A DNA stretch of 26,134 bases from JBBKWQ01 sp037969115 (lineage in GTDB: Bacteria > Actinomycetota > Acidimicrobiia > Acidimicrobiales > Ilumatobacteraceae). Below, piece after piece: positions 9,153-15,995 of the stretch. How positions within the stretch are numbered: position 1 is the first letter of the stretch; each line of letters begins with the position of its first letter. The stretch lies in the NCBI GenBank assembly GCA_037969115.1, contig JBBKWQ010000380.1:1-26134 (forward strand), written 5' to 3'. Under the pieces are notes generated by a model. That model was given only the letters and a program-made list of their open reading frames with translations. It had not been told where the DNA came from and ran no database searches. The position numbers and the translations under genes were made by a program.

Positions 9153-10198
9153 CCGCGAATCACCTCGTACGGGTCGTACGGGTCGTGCGTGATGGGGTGC
9201 AGGTCGATCTCGAAACCGACGCCGAGCCGCTCGGCATGATCGAGCAACAGTTCGGCCGCGATGAGATCCTCGAGTGCCCATCCGGTCGAGTCGAACACCG
9301 TGAGCGACCGACGATGCTGCTCGAATTGGTGACGTTGCTGGACCAGGGCGACCAGGTCGGGCCCGAGTTCATGGGCGGCCAACCGCTGCGACTCACCTTC
9401 GAGCAGGCATTGCGACACCACATCGGGGCACACGAGCGCCCGCCTGAGCACAGATTCGGGCAACTCGACCTTCCCGGGGAAGTCGGCGCCGACGGCGTTG
9501 ACGTGGAGGTGTGGGCGGAACTCCGTGTCGGGGAGCACCGGGCCGTTCTCGATCGCCACCGATGTTGCGGTACAGATCACGTCGGATTCCGTCGCCAGCT
9601 CGACGATCCGGTCGCCGTCGATCACGTCGACGACAAGGTCGTCGAGAGGAATCCGATTTCGCAGCGTCGTCGCGACATCGGGATTGGCGTCGTAGGCGAT
9701 GACCCGGTCGATGGGCCGCACCCGCGAGATGGCGTGGATCTGCGTCACGGCCTGCGCTCCGCATCCGATCATGCCGATCGTGACGGGTCCGTCCTTGCTC
9801 AAGATGTCGGTGGCGATCGCCGAAGCGGCGCCGGTACGCAGCGCTGTCAAGAACGTGGCTTCGCACAGGGCGATCATGCGGCCGTCGATGGTGTCGTAGA
9901 GCGAGGTTGTCGCCTGAATGGTGGGAGCGCCGCGCTCGACCGGGTTCGTCGGGTGGTAGCCGACCGTCTTGATGGAGACGCGGCGGCCGTTGTCCATGGC
10001 GGGCATCCACTCGACCAGACCGACGTCGGGCTTCTCGTAGTTGAATCCGGCACGGTCGATAGTGACGATCACGTCGGGGTCATGGGCCGCCAGGGCGTCC
10101 GTCAACCGTTTGATCAGCTCGTCGAGCAATGGATCGAGTCCGATTTCGGCAACGACCTTCGCGACGTCGGCGGGTGTCAGAATGCGCGTCAGTCCCAC
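9149..10198 (-). CDS. Ornithine cyclodeaminase/mu-crystallin family enzyme
   Basis: The protein has 349 residues, normal for the family, and starts at GTG (10196-10198) with a GGAGG about nine bases upstream. The family binds NAD(P) and either cyclises ornithine to proline or acts as an amino/imino acid dehydrogenase (SbnB, alanine dehydrogenase and ketimine reductase are relatives). Visible signatures are SIKTVGYHPTNP with the substrate-binding Lys at about 77, ALRTGAASAIAT at about 119-130, the Rossmann turn GMIGCGAQA at about 142-150, and FDSTGWALEDL near residue 310, which supplies the Asp expected of the cyclodeaminase branch. The stop overlaps the NRPS start (ATGA), so the two are translationally coupled and the enzyme very likely makes a building block for the peptide. 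Proline is the simplest product and fits the neighbouring stand-alone A/PCP pair. A diaminopropionate or other imino-acid role cannot be excluded; no SbnA-like partner is present. Confidence 0.88.
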   Translation of the reverse strand: MGLTRILTPADVAKVVAEIGLDPLLDELIKRLTDALAAHDPDVIVTIDRAGFNYEKPDVGLVEWMPAMDNGRRVSIKTVGYHPTNPVERGAPTIQATTSLYDTIDGRMIALCEATFLTALRTGAASAIATDILSKDGPVTIGMIGCGAQAVTQIHAISRVRPIDRVIAYDANPDVATTLRNRIPLDDLVVDVIDGDRIVELATESDVICTATSVAIENGPVLPDTEFRPHLHVNAVGADFPGKVELPESVLRRALVCPDVVSQCLLEGESQRLAAHELGPDLVALVQQRHQFEQHRRSLTVFDSTGWALEDLIAAELLLDHAERLGVGFEIDLHPITHDPYDPYEVIRG

Positions 10199-10256
10199 GA
10201 TCGGCGCCCTCCCCCAGGCCGCAGCATGTCCTGCGCGGTGATATCTCCGTGCACGG

Positions 10257-10502
10257 TCAGCGCACCTCGATCCGGCTGGCGAATGCGACCATCTGGTCGA
10301 CCGTCTGGAAGTTCTCGAGCACCACGTCGATCGGGTCGATCTCGGTGCCGACCCGCTCCTCGAGCCAACCGACCAATTCGACCACCCCGAGCGAGTCGAC
10401 GAGGCCCGTGAGCAAGAGGTCGGTGTTGCCCTCCACGGGCACCGACGGATCGAGTGTGATCTCGGTGTTGATCAGTTCGATCAGGTCATTACGCAGGTCC
10501 AC
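10257..10502 (-). CDS. Stand-alone acyl/peptidyl carrier protein
   Basis: This is an 81-residue carrier protein. The start is GTG at 10500-10502, preceded by GAGGAG with five bases of spacing; longer in-frame readings would run back into the adenylation gene and are rejected. The phosphopantetheine site is the Ser of GLVDSLGVVELV (Ser37), and helix 2 follows it as in ACP/PCP folds. VDS rather than GGDS at the attachment site is typical of discrete carriers paired with discrete adenylation enzymes. The gene sits 17 bases after the adenylation gene and 58 bases before the cyclodeaminase. It should be loaded by the upstream adenylation enzyme, may be the platform on which the divergent acyl-CoA dehydrogenase oxidises the residue, and would donate to the first condensation domain of the NRPS. 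That route is inferred from context. Confidence 0.88.
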   Translation of the reverse strand: MDLRNDLIELINTEITLDPSVPVEGNTDLLLTGLVDSLGVVELVGWLEERVGTEIDPIDVVLENFQTVDQMVAFASRIEVR

Positions 10503-10519
10503 GTCGGCTCCTCGCCATG

Positions 10520-12088
10520 TCAGGTCGTACTCAGTTCTGCCCGCACCCGGGCGCGATCGATCTTGCCGCTCGCGGTGGCCGGAAATCCAGGGCTGACGCT
10601 GATGTCGTGGGGTACAGCGACCGACGGGAGCCGCTCGACGCACCACTGACGTATTGCATCGACATCAATGGGCAATTCATCGAGCGCCACGACCACGGCT
10701 GCGATGTGGGCGGCGTCGCCCGACGGTCCGACCGGTCCCGCCACGGCGTGGGCGACACCAGGTGCGTCGGTCAGCACCGACTCGATGGCTTCCAGTTCGA
10801 GCCGGATGCCGCGCACCTTCACCTGGTGGTCGCGCCGTCCGTGGAACCAGAGCAGGCCGTCGGCATCCTGGGTGACGATGTCGCCGGTGGCGTACCACGG
10901 CGGTCCGTCGGCACGTGCATGCAGGCGGCTCTCGGTCAGATCGGGCTGCCGCCAGTACTCCCGCATCGCCGTCGTTGCGGATACGAGCAGTTCGCCGGGC
11001 GTGCCGAGTGCGACATCGGCGCCGGTCTCGTCGACCACGCGCACCGTTGCGCCGTTCCAGGGACGGCCGATCGGTAACGGTTCGTCGTCGGCGGGCGGCT
11101 CGTCGACCGTGTGGAAGGCGCACTCGTTCACCTCCGCCGGCCCGTAGATGTTCGACACCTCGACCCGGGGGAGCAGTTCCATCAGCGCTCGCAGCGCTCC
11201 TGGCGGATACGGCTCGCCGCCGTACATCACGAGCCGGAGCCGGCGAAGGTCGCGCTGGTCGACGGCGCCCCGATCGGTGACCTGTCGGAGGAAGAACGGC
11301 ACGGTGTACCAGATCGTGACGCCCTCGCGCTCGGACCGTTCGGTGAAGCTGGCGACGAAACGCAGCAGCGGTTCGCTCATGGTGACGACGCACGAGCCGG
11401 CGAGCGGAGCCGCATACAGCTCGAACGTCGACATGTCGAAATGCAACGGGGACATCCCGGCAACGCGGTCCGACGGACTCAGTTCGTGCGATGCAGCGGC
11501 GTTCACCGCGTACGCGAGGCCACTTCGGTGGGTGTGAACGATTCCCTTCGGGCGACCCGTCGAACCGGACGTGTAGATGATGTAGGCAACCCCGTCGGCG
11601 TCGACCTCGGGGAGCGCGACGGCGTCGAGGTGCTCGCCGCCGACCACCGCATCCCACGCGAGTACCCGATCGTCGCCGCCCGATCCCGTTGCGATCACAC
11701 AACGAAGTTCGCTGTCCGAGCTCGTCCAAGGGTCGAGCGGGCCGATCGTTCGCATGTCGCCGATCAGCGCAACAACGTCGGCGTCCGCCAGGATCTGGCG
11801 AGCCACCGCAGGTGGCGCCAACGGGTCGATCGGTACCACCACCGCGCCGGCGCGCAGGATCGCATGCACCGCCTCGAACGACTGGTTGTTCTTCGGTCTC
11901 GCGACCGCGACGCGGTCGCCGACCGCGACGCCGACGTCGACCAGAGCCGCCGCGACGCGCCGCGTCCGGCGGTTCACGTCGCTCCAAGTGAGTCGTTCGG
12001 AGTCACCGATGATCGCAAGCTCTTCGGGCCACTGTTCTGCCGCGGCTGGCACCAGCGCGGCGAGGTCGGAGCGCGCGAACTCCGTCAT
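10520..12088 (-). CDS. Stand-alone amino acid adenylation enzyme (prolyl-carrier ligase-like)
   Basis: The protein has 522 residues and only adenylation motifs, with no T or C domain. TTG, GTG and ATG codons follow one another at the start; I chose the ATG at 12086-12088, which has GGAG seven bases upstream and whose A is shared with a preceding TGA. Motifs: YTSGSTGRPKG about 172, LHFDMSTFELY about 216, IYGPAEVNECAF about 314, WYATGD about 398, HGRRDHQVKVRGIRLE about 416, SGKID about 507. The segments WYTVPFFL, GGEPYP and LRALMELLP, with YGPAEVNEC, match the group of discrete ligases that load one amino acid onto a discrete carrier (PltF/RedM-type prolyl ligases and relatives). The inferred pocket D-M-F-Y-M-G-I-E-C-K is broadly like my memory of proline codes, but Glu near the end is unexpected. 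Substrate is therefore tentative: proline or a hydroxylated or charged relative. First gene of the minus-strand operon. Confidence 0.9.
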   Translation of the reverse strand: MTEFARSDLAALVPAAAEQWPEELAIIGDSERLTWSDVNRRTRRVAAALVDVGVAVGDRVAVARPKNNQSFEAVHAILRAGAVVVPIDPLAPPAVARQILADADVVALIGDMRTIGPLDPWTSSDSELRCVIATGSGGDDRVLAWDAVVGGEHLDAVALPEVDADGVAYIIYTSGSTGRPKGIVHTHRSGLAYAVNAAASHELSPSDRVAGMSPLHFDMSTFELYAAPLAGSCVVTMSEPLLRFVASFTERSEREGVTIWYTVPFFLRQVTDRGAVDQRDLRRLRLVMYGGEPYPPGALRALMELLPRVEVSNIYGPAEVNECAFHTVDEPPADDEPLPIGRPWNGATVRVVDETGADVALGTPGELLVSATTAMREYWRQPDLTESRLHARADGPPWYATGDIVTQDADGLLWFHGRRDHQVKVRGIRLELEAIESVLTDAPGVAHAVAGPVGPSGDAAHIAAVVVALDELPIDVDAIRQWCVERLPSVAVPHDISVSPGFPATASGKIDRARVRAELSTT

Positions 12089-12111
12089 CACCAAGCTCCG
12101 CCTCTCGACAT
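12088..12111 (-). CDS. Possible 7-codon leader peptide MSRGGAW
   Basis: An ATG at 12109-12111 lies six bases after a TACGCT -10-like box, so it could start a leaderless transcript. It encodes seven residues ending in Trp, and its TGA shares a base with the ATG of the adenylation gene (TGATG). It could couple translation or act as a leader. It is very short and could be chance. Confidence 0.3.
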   Translation of the reverse strand: MSRGGAW

Positions 12112-12117
12112 CACATC

Positions 12118-12123
12118 AGCGTA
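12118..12123 (-). promoter_or_regulatory. -10-like box for the NRPS operon
   Basis: The minus strand reads TACGCT, matching TANNNT, about 30 bases before the adenylation gene start. No good -35 hexamer is visible, which is common in actinobacteria. Confidence 0.4.
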
Positions 12124-12156
12124 GGCCTGCAGTGGGTGTTCAGTCTCGCTGAGCGC

Positions 12157-12176
12157 GAACGTGTTGGCACGCGTTC
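12157..12176. promoter_or_regulatory. Imperfect palindrome between divergent genes, candidate operator
   Basis: The 20 bases gaacgtgttggcacgcgttc form two arms, GAACGNGT and ACNCGTTC, with matched ends and a four-base centre. The palindrome lies between the minus-strand peptide operon and the plus-strand dehydrogenase gene, about 34 bases upstream of the TACGCT box. That position suits a shared regulator. No regulator gene is visible in the window. Confidence 0.35.
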
Positions 12177-12200
12177 CGGGGATGCGTCAGACTGCCGGGT

Positions 12201-13433
12201 GTGGCGGCAGTTTGCGAACCGGCGGGATCGAAGTTCGATCGCGAGTTGACGCTCGACGCGATGCTCGACCTCTCTCATCCTCGCAAGATCGCGGCAGCGA
12301 ACTGGGCGCGAGATGTGCTGACCGACGGCGTCGAAGGTTTCCACCGAGAGCGGTGGCAACGCGCAGCCGAATTCGGGGTGCAGGGTCTGACATTGCCCGT
12401 CGAATATGGAGGCACGGACGTGTCGGGTGTCGAGGCGATGCTCACGTTCGAGGGCATTGGACTCGGTTGCGAAGACAACGGCGCCGTCTTCGCGTTGGCC
12501 TCGCAGGTCTTTCCCGGTCAGATGTCGCTGGCCCGTTTTTCCAACGACGAACAGCGCAGGAGGTGGTTGCCGGGACTCCGCGACGGGTCCACGATCGCGG
12601 CATTCGCCATGTCGGAACCGCATGCCGGCTCAGATACGTCGGCGATCACCACGATCGCCACGCCGCTCGGTGACGGTTCGTACCGACTCGACGGTGAGAA
12701 GGCGTGGGTGACGCTCGGTCCGGTCTGTGACCTGCTGGTGGTGTTCGCCACGACCGACCCGTCCGCCGGGCGCTGGGGACTGACGGCATTCGTCGTCGAT
12801 GCAGCGAGCCCGGGTGTCGAACGCGGCGCCGCCGAACCCAAGATGGGTATGCGGAGCTGCCCGTTCGGTTCGATCCGCCTCGACAACTGCGTCGTGGGTG
12901 CCGACGACGTACTCGGCGCGCCCGGGGCCGGCGGTGGCATCTTCACCGCCGCTGTCGAGATCGAGCGCGCTTTCCTGTACGCAGCTCAACTGGGCTCGAC
13001 CGAACGCGTGCTGCAACGATCGATCGATCGGGCCCGGAGCCGCGAACAGTTCGGTCAGCCCATCGGAGCGTTCCAGGCGGTGTCTCATCGAATCGTCGAG
13101 ATGAAACTCCGACACGAGGCTTCTCGACTCATGCTCTACAGCGCAGCGGCCAAATTCGATCGAGGTGACTCGGTCACGATGGCAGCGGCGCTCGCAAAGC
13201 TGTTGGCTTCGGAGACGGCGGTGTCGTCTGCGCTCGACGGCATCCGGGTGCACGGTGCGGAGGGATACACGGACGCTTGTGGAATGGAAGCCGAGCTGCG
13301 TGATGCCATCGCAGGGTTGGCGTACTCCGGCACGTCGGAAATCCAGCGCAACATCGTGGCAAGGTTGTTGAGAATTGATCGTCCGGTTCCGGCACGGCGC
13401 AGAACCGGCAAGGAAGGCGGGAACCAATCGTGA
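12201..13433 (+). CDS. Acyl-CoA dehydrogenase-family flavoenzyme, probably acting on a carrier-bound acyl group
   Basis: The protein has 410 residues and starts at GTG; no Shine-Dalgarno is seen, and the start codon sits in the loop of a short inverted repeat (12192-12210). Family signatures: FAMSEPHAGSD at about 135-145, RSREQFGQPIGAFQAV at about 279-294, VHGAEGYTD about 350, YSGTSEIQRNIVA at about 375-387. The Glu that is the catalytic base in most members (YEGT) is Ser376 here. A Glu is present in VEIER (Glu255), where isovaleryl-CoA dehydrogenase and, as I recall, prolyl-carrier dehydrogenases place it. GLGCEDNGAVFAL resembles dehydrogenases of biosynthetic clusters (FkbI, ZmaI groups). 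It diverges from the operon encoding a stand-alone A enzyme and PCP, so oxidation of prolyl-PCP towards pyrrole-2-carboxyl-PCP is a good hypothesis. An aminomalonyl-type or other alpha,beta-oxidation, or an unrelated acyl-CoA role, remains possible. Its stop overlaps the next start by 4 bases. Confidence 0.88.
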   Translation: MAAVCEPAGSKFDRELTLDAMLDLSHPRKIAAANWARDVLTDGVEGFHRERWQRAAEFGVQGLTLPVEYGGTDVSGVEAMLTFEGIGLGCEDNGAVFALASQVFPGQMSLARFSNDEQRRRWLPGLRDGSTIAAFAMSEPHAGSDTSAITTIATPLGDGSYRLDGEKAWVTLGPVCDLLVVFATTDPSAGRWGLTAFVVDAASPGVERGAAEPKMGMRSCPFGSIRLDNCVVGADDVLGAPGAGGGIFTAAVEIERAFLYAAQLGSTERVLQRSIDRARSREQFGQPIGAFQAVSHRIVEMKLRHEASRLMLYSAAAKFDRGDSVTMAAALAKLLASETAVSSALDGIRVHGAEGYTDACGMEAELRDAIAGLAYSGTSEIQRNIVARLLRIDRPVPARRRTGKEGGNQS

Positions 13434-14812
13434 ACAAAAACAGCGCTCGTCGCCTCGTCAGAGGCGTCTTCTGCTCGGCGTTGGTCGCGCTTGCGATCGC
13501 CGCGTCGCCGCAGGTGTCACAGGCCCATGCCGGGAACGAATCCTACGTGTACCTGAACGTCGCCGAGACCGATCTGCGCGGTCAGGTCGAGATGCCCTAC
13601 AGCGACCTCCGCGAGGTGCTCGGTCTCGACCTCACCGGCGACGATGCGGCGATTCGTGCCGAGCTGGAGGCGCAACTTCCAGAACTCCAGTCGTACGCCG
13701 AATCGCATCTGTCCATCGGGACAGCGTCGACGACGTGGGCGCTCGACTTCGACGGACTCGAGACGTTGAAGGAGTTCTACGACGTTGCCGACGGGGAGTA
13801 CGCGATTCTCCCGTTCGTCGTCGACCTGGGCGGCATCGAGGTTCCGCAGACGCTCGACGTCACGTTCGACCCGTTCTTCGACCAGATCGAAGGCCGTTCG
13901 GGGTTGCTGCTCATCGCCAACGACTGGAAGCGCGGCGTCTTCGACAACGAGGCTGAGGCATTGGTGCAGTTCAATGCCGCATCGCGCACGCGAACGGTCG
14001 ATCTGGGGGCGACGAGCCAATGGAAGAACTTCTCCCAGAGCGTCACGCTCGGACTCGATCACATCAAGACCGGTCCTGACCACATCTTCTTCGTGCTCGT
14101 CCTCCTTCTTCCCTCCGTGCTCGTGTTCTCACTCGCCAAGTGGTCGCCGACTGCCACGTTCGGATCGGCGCTGTGGCGCGTGCTCAAGATCGTCTCGATG
14201 TTCACGATCGCCCACTCGATCACGTTCACACTGGCCGGCCTCGACATCTTGCCGTTGCCCCCGTCGAAAGTCGTCGAGGCGATCATCGCCGCATCGATCG
14301 CCGCCGCTGCGCTCCACAACTTGAAACCGATCGGCGCCAACAAGGAGTGGGCGATCGCGTTCGCATTCGGACTGTTTCACGGTATGGGGTTCGCCTCACT
14401 GGTGTCCGATCTCGAGGTCAGCAAGACCACGCAGCTGGTGTCGCTCCTGGGCCGCAACGTCGGCATCGAGATCGGGCAATCGGTGGTCGTACTCCTCGTC
14501 TTCCCAGGGCTCTTCCTCCTCCGACGAACGGTCTGGTATCGCCCGTTCTTCCTGATCGGCTCGGTCGTCATGGCGTTCGTCAGCCTCGGCTGGATGATCG
14601 AGCGGATCTTCGAGGTCGATCTCGGCACGTCGAGCATCGTCGACAAAGTCGTGCAGTACCCGCGTGTCCTGTTGCCCGTCGCCGTGTTCACTGCCCTCTG
14701 CGCCGCGATCCACTGGTGGGAGCGCTCGAAGGACCGTCTCATCGACGTACACGGATCTGCTGCTCCCGTCGCAGTCGACGAAGTCGACGAGCCGGCGCTG
14801 CAGGTGCAGTAG
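13430..14812 (+). CDS. HupE/UreJ-like membrane protein
   Basis: The protein has 460 residues and starts at GTG within GTGA overlapping the dehydrogenase stop, with a GGCGGGA stretch upstream. It has an N-terminal signal peptide (RRLVRG then a hydrophobic core, likely cleaved after QAHA at about 34). An extracytoplasmic beta-rich region of about 170 residues follows, then about seven membrane segments. The membrane part carries GLDHIKTGPDHIFFVLVLL at about 208, FTIAHSITFTLAG, FGLFHGMGFAS and RNVGIEIGQ. These His-rich motifs define the HupE/UreJ group, some of which are nickel or cobalt permeases. Versions with a large secreted N-terminal domain are common in bacteria and their substrate is unknown. 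The tight coupling to an acyl-CoA dehydrogenase is odd; a metal or export role for the peptide locus is possible but not shown. Confidence 0.85.
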   Translation: MNKNSARRLVRGVFCSALVALAIAASPQVSQAHAGNESYVYLNVAETDLRGQVEMPYSDLREVLGLDLTGDDAAIRAELEAQLPELQSYAESHLSIGTASTTWALDFDGLETLKEFYDVADGEYAILPFVVDLGGIEVPQTLDVTFDPFFDQIEGRSGLLLIANDWKRGVFDNEAEALVQFNAASRTRTVDLGATSQWKNFSQSVTLGLDHIKTGPDHIFFVLVLLLPSVLVFSLAKWSPTATFGSALWRVLKIVSMFTIAHSITFTLAGLDILPLPPSKVVEAIIAASIAAAALHNLKPIGANKEWAIAFAFGLFHGMGFASLVSDLEVSKTTQLVSLLGRNVGIEIGQSVVVLLVFPGLFLLRRTVWYRPFFLIGSVVMAFVSLGWMIERIFEVDLGTSSIVDKVVQYPRVLLPVAVFTALCAAIHWWERSKDRLIDVHGSAAPVAVDEVDEPALQVQ

Positions 14813-14836
14813 CGACGTCGGTCACTCGAACGTCGC
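14812..14836. promoter_or_regulatory. Inverted repeat between the hupE-like and sigma genes
   Basis: GCGACGT at 14812-14818 and ACGTCGC at 14830-14836 are perfect 7-base arms around an 11-base loop. They lie directly after the hupE-like stop and next to the expected -35 region of the sigma gene. It could be a weak hairpin or an operator; no T-tract follows. Confidence 0.35.
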
Positions 14837-14853
14837 GCGAGCGGCCGAGCAAG

Positions 14854-14859
14854 TAGGGT
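14854..14859 (+). promoter_or_regulatory. -10-like box before the sigma gene
   Basis: TAGGGT matches TANNNT and ends eight bases before the GTG start codon, so transcription would begin at or next to the start codon (leaderless mRNA). Confidence 0.45.
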
Positions 14860-14867
14860 CGCCACTC

Positions 14868-15479
14868 GTGGCCGACCAGCAGGATTTCGCCGAACAAGCC
14901 ATGGAGTACGCGCCACAGCTGTACTCGGCTGCATTGCGGATGACGCGGAACCGAGCCGACGCGGAAGATCTCGTGCAAGAGGCGTATCTCCGCGGGTTTC
15001 GGAGCTTCCACACGTTTCAGGACGGGACCAACCTGCGTGCCTGGCTCTTCCGGATCCTCACGAACGCGTACATCAACAAGTATCGAGCCAAGCAGCGTCG
15101 GCCCGACGAGACCGATCTGGGTGATCTCGAAGATCTGTACCTCTACAAGCGCGTCGGCTCCATGGAGACCGCCGCGCTGAGTCTGTCGGCAGAGGACCAG
15201 TTCCTCGATCTCTTCACCGACGACGAGGTCAAATCGTCGTTGGAGAACCTGCCCGAGAACTTCCGGATCCCGGTGTTGCTGGCCGATGTGGACGGATTCG
15301 CGTACAAAGAGATCGCCGAAATGCTCGACATCCCGATCGGCACGGTGATGTCTCGGCTGCATCGGGGAAGAAAAGCGATGCAACGCGCGTTGTATGACTA
15401 CGCAGTCGAACGTGGCATTGCAGAGCCTCCCGAATCCAAGGACGAACGCAACCTGGCGACCGCACCGAAGCAATCATGA
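14868..15479 (+). CDS. ECF RNA polymerase sigma factor, SigR/SigH-like
   Basis: The protein has 203 residues and I chose GTG at 14868 (VADQQDFAEQ), because homology to region 2 begins directly after it and a -10 box lies eight bases upstream. Longer upstream readings overlap the previous gene. Region 2 spans about residues 10-75, with DAEDLVQEAYLRGFRSF and then an NLRAWLFRILTNAYIN segment. Region 4 spans about 125-180, with LPENFRIPVLLADVDGF and YKEIAEMLDIPIGTVMSRL. The tight region 2 sequence and the adjacent zinc anti-sigma gene place it with SigR/SigH, which drive disulfide-stress and thiol-metabolism genes in actinobacteria. Regulation would be by the anti-sigma protein encoded 42 bases downstream; the promoter shows no convincing SigR site. 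Confidence 0.93.
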   Translation: MADQQDFAEQAMEYAPQLYSAALRMTRNRADAEDLVQEAYLRGFRSFHTFQDGTNLRAWLFRILTNAYINKYRAKQRRPDETDLGDLEDLYLYKRVGSMETAALSLSAEDQFLDLFTDDEVKSSLENLPENFRIPVLLADVDGFAYKEIAEMLDIPIGTVMSRLHRGRKAMQRALYDYAVERGIAEPPESKDERNLATAPKQS

Positions 15480-15520
15480 ATCATCCCGACGAATCCCTCT
15501 CGAGCATCGGCACCGACTGA
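15476..15520 (+). CDS. Possible 14-codon linker ORF between sigma and anti-sigma genes
   Basis: An ATG overlaps the sigma stop (ATGA) and the ORF encodes 14 residues, MNHPDESLSSIGTD. Its TGA is one base before the anti-sigma ATG. It fills the gap exactly and the anti-sigma gene has no Shine-Dalgarno, so it may carry ribosomes across. It could be chance. Confidence 0.3.
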   Translation: MNHPDESLSSIGTD

Positions 15521-15521
15521 G

Positions 15522-15779
15522 ATGGCCGACTGTCAGGAAACGCTCCGCGAACTCGACGCATTTCTCGACGACGGCATCTCTGACGATGCCCGGGCCCACA
15601 TCCACGAACACCTCGAGCACTGCGTCGATTGCCAAGGAGCGTTCGAGTTCCACGTCGATCTGAAGATCGCCATCCGGCGCAAGTGCAGCAACGACGAGAT
15701 GCCCCCCGGACTCCTGAGCAAGATCGAGCAGTGTTTCGACCAGGATTTCGACGGCGACGGCATCCTCGGCGCTGACTGA
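15522..15779 (+). CDS. Zinc-binding anti-sigma factor, RsrA-like
   Basis: The protein has 85 residues, normal for the zinc anti-sigma (ZAS) group. It carries His30-x3-Cys34-x2-Cys37, with Cys4 near the N-terminus and Cys55 after the core helices. These match the zinc ligands and redox cysteines of RsrA, where oxidation forms a disulfide, releases zinc and frees the sigma factor. The downstream gene relationship (sigma then anti-sigma) is the usual one. The C-terminal 30 residues are acidic (DQDFDGDG). By family it binds the sigma factor in the cytoplasm in the reduced state. No membrane segment is present, which separates it from membrane-anchored anti-sigma proteins. No Shine-Dalgarno is visible, so translation may depend on coupling to upstream reading. 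Confidence 0.9.
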   Translation: MADCQETLRELDAFLDDGISDDARAHIHEHLEHCVDCQGAFEFHVDLKIAIRRKCSNDEMPPGLLSKIEQCFDQDFDGDGILGAD

Positions 15780-15829
15780 CCCGGGTCATCGGGGCCGGCT
15801 GAAAATCGTCCCCACGAACGACCGCTCGC

Positions 15830-15835
15830 TACGCT
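15830..15835 (+). promoter_or_regulatory. -10-like box before the small membrane protein gene
   Basis: TACGCT matches TANNNT and ends seven bases before the ATG at 15843, which predicts a leaderless transcript covering the 50-residue gene and tilS. Confidence 0.45.
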
Positions 15836-15842
15836 GTGGCGC

Positions 15843-15995
15843 ATGCTCGCAGCGAACATCTGGCACTGGTGGATCGGCCTCGTCCTGCTCGGCGTTTCGG
15901 GTCTCGCTGTGATCGGCCTCATCGGCGGCTACCTCAAATCGGTGACTGCGCTGAAGCACCCCGCCGGCAAACGAAATCGCGAGCGCGAACTCTGA
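15843..15995 (+). CDS. 50-residue single-span membrane peptide
   Basis: ATG at 15843 to TGA at 15993-15995. The peptide begins MLAANIWHWW, continues with one hydrophobic helix (GLVLLGVSGLAVIGLIGGYL) and ends in a Lys/Arg-rich cytoplasmic tail (KHPAGKRNRERE). That organisation, the promoter-like box seven bases upstream, and the poor protein character of the overlapping tilS-frame extension make this the real reading of the segment. I do not recognise a family. Small membrane peptides often modulate larger membrane complexes, but nothing here shows a partner. It ends exactly where tilS seems to begin, so the two are probably cotranscribed. Confidence 0.7.
   Translation: MLAANIWHWWIGLVLLGVSGLAVIGLIGGYLKSVTALKHPAGKRNREREL

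Noticed and set aside
9153..9281. N-terminal extension of the NRPS by 43 residues
   Set aside because: Arg-rich, overlaps the upstream gene; the ATG at 9150-9152 gives the coupled ATGA start and begins homology.
9140..10411. 423-residue plus-strand open frame
   Set aside because: Antisense shadow of the ornithine cyclodeaminase-family gene, which has full family motifs.
10503..10646. Longer start for the carrier protein
   Set aside because: The extension runs into the adenylation gene; the GTG at 10500-10502 has a good GAGGAG site.
15836..15991. GTG-start TilS of 341 residues
   Set aside because: The added residues are Arg-rich and overlap a convincing membrane peptide; homology starts later.
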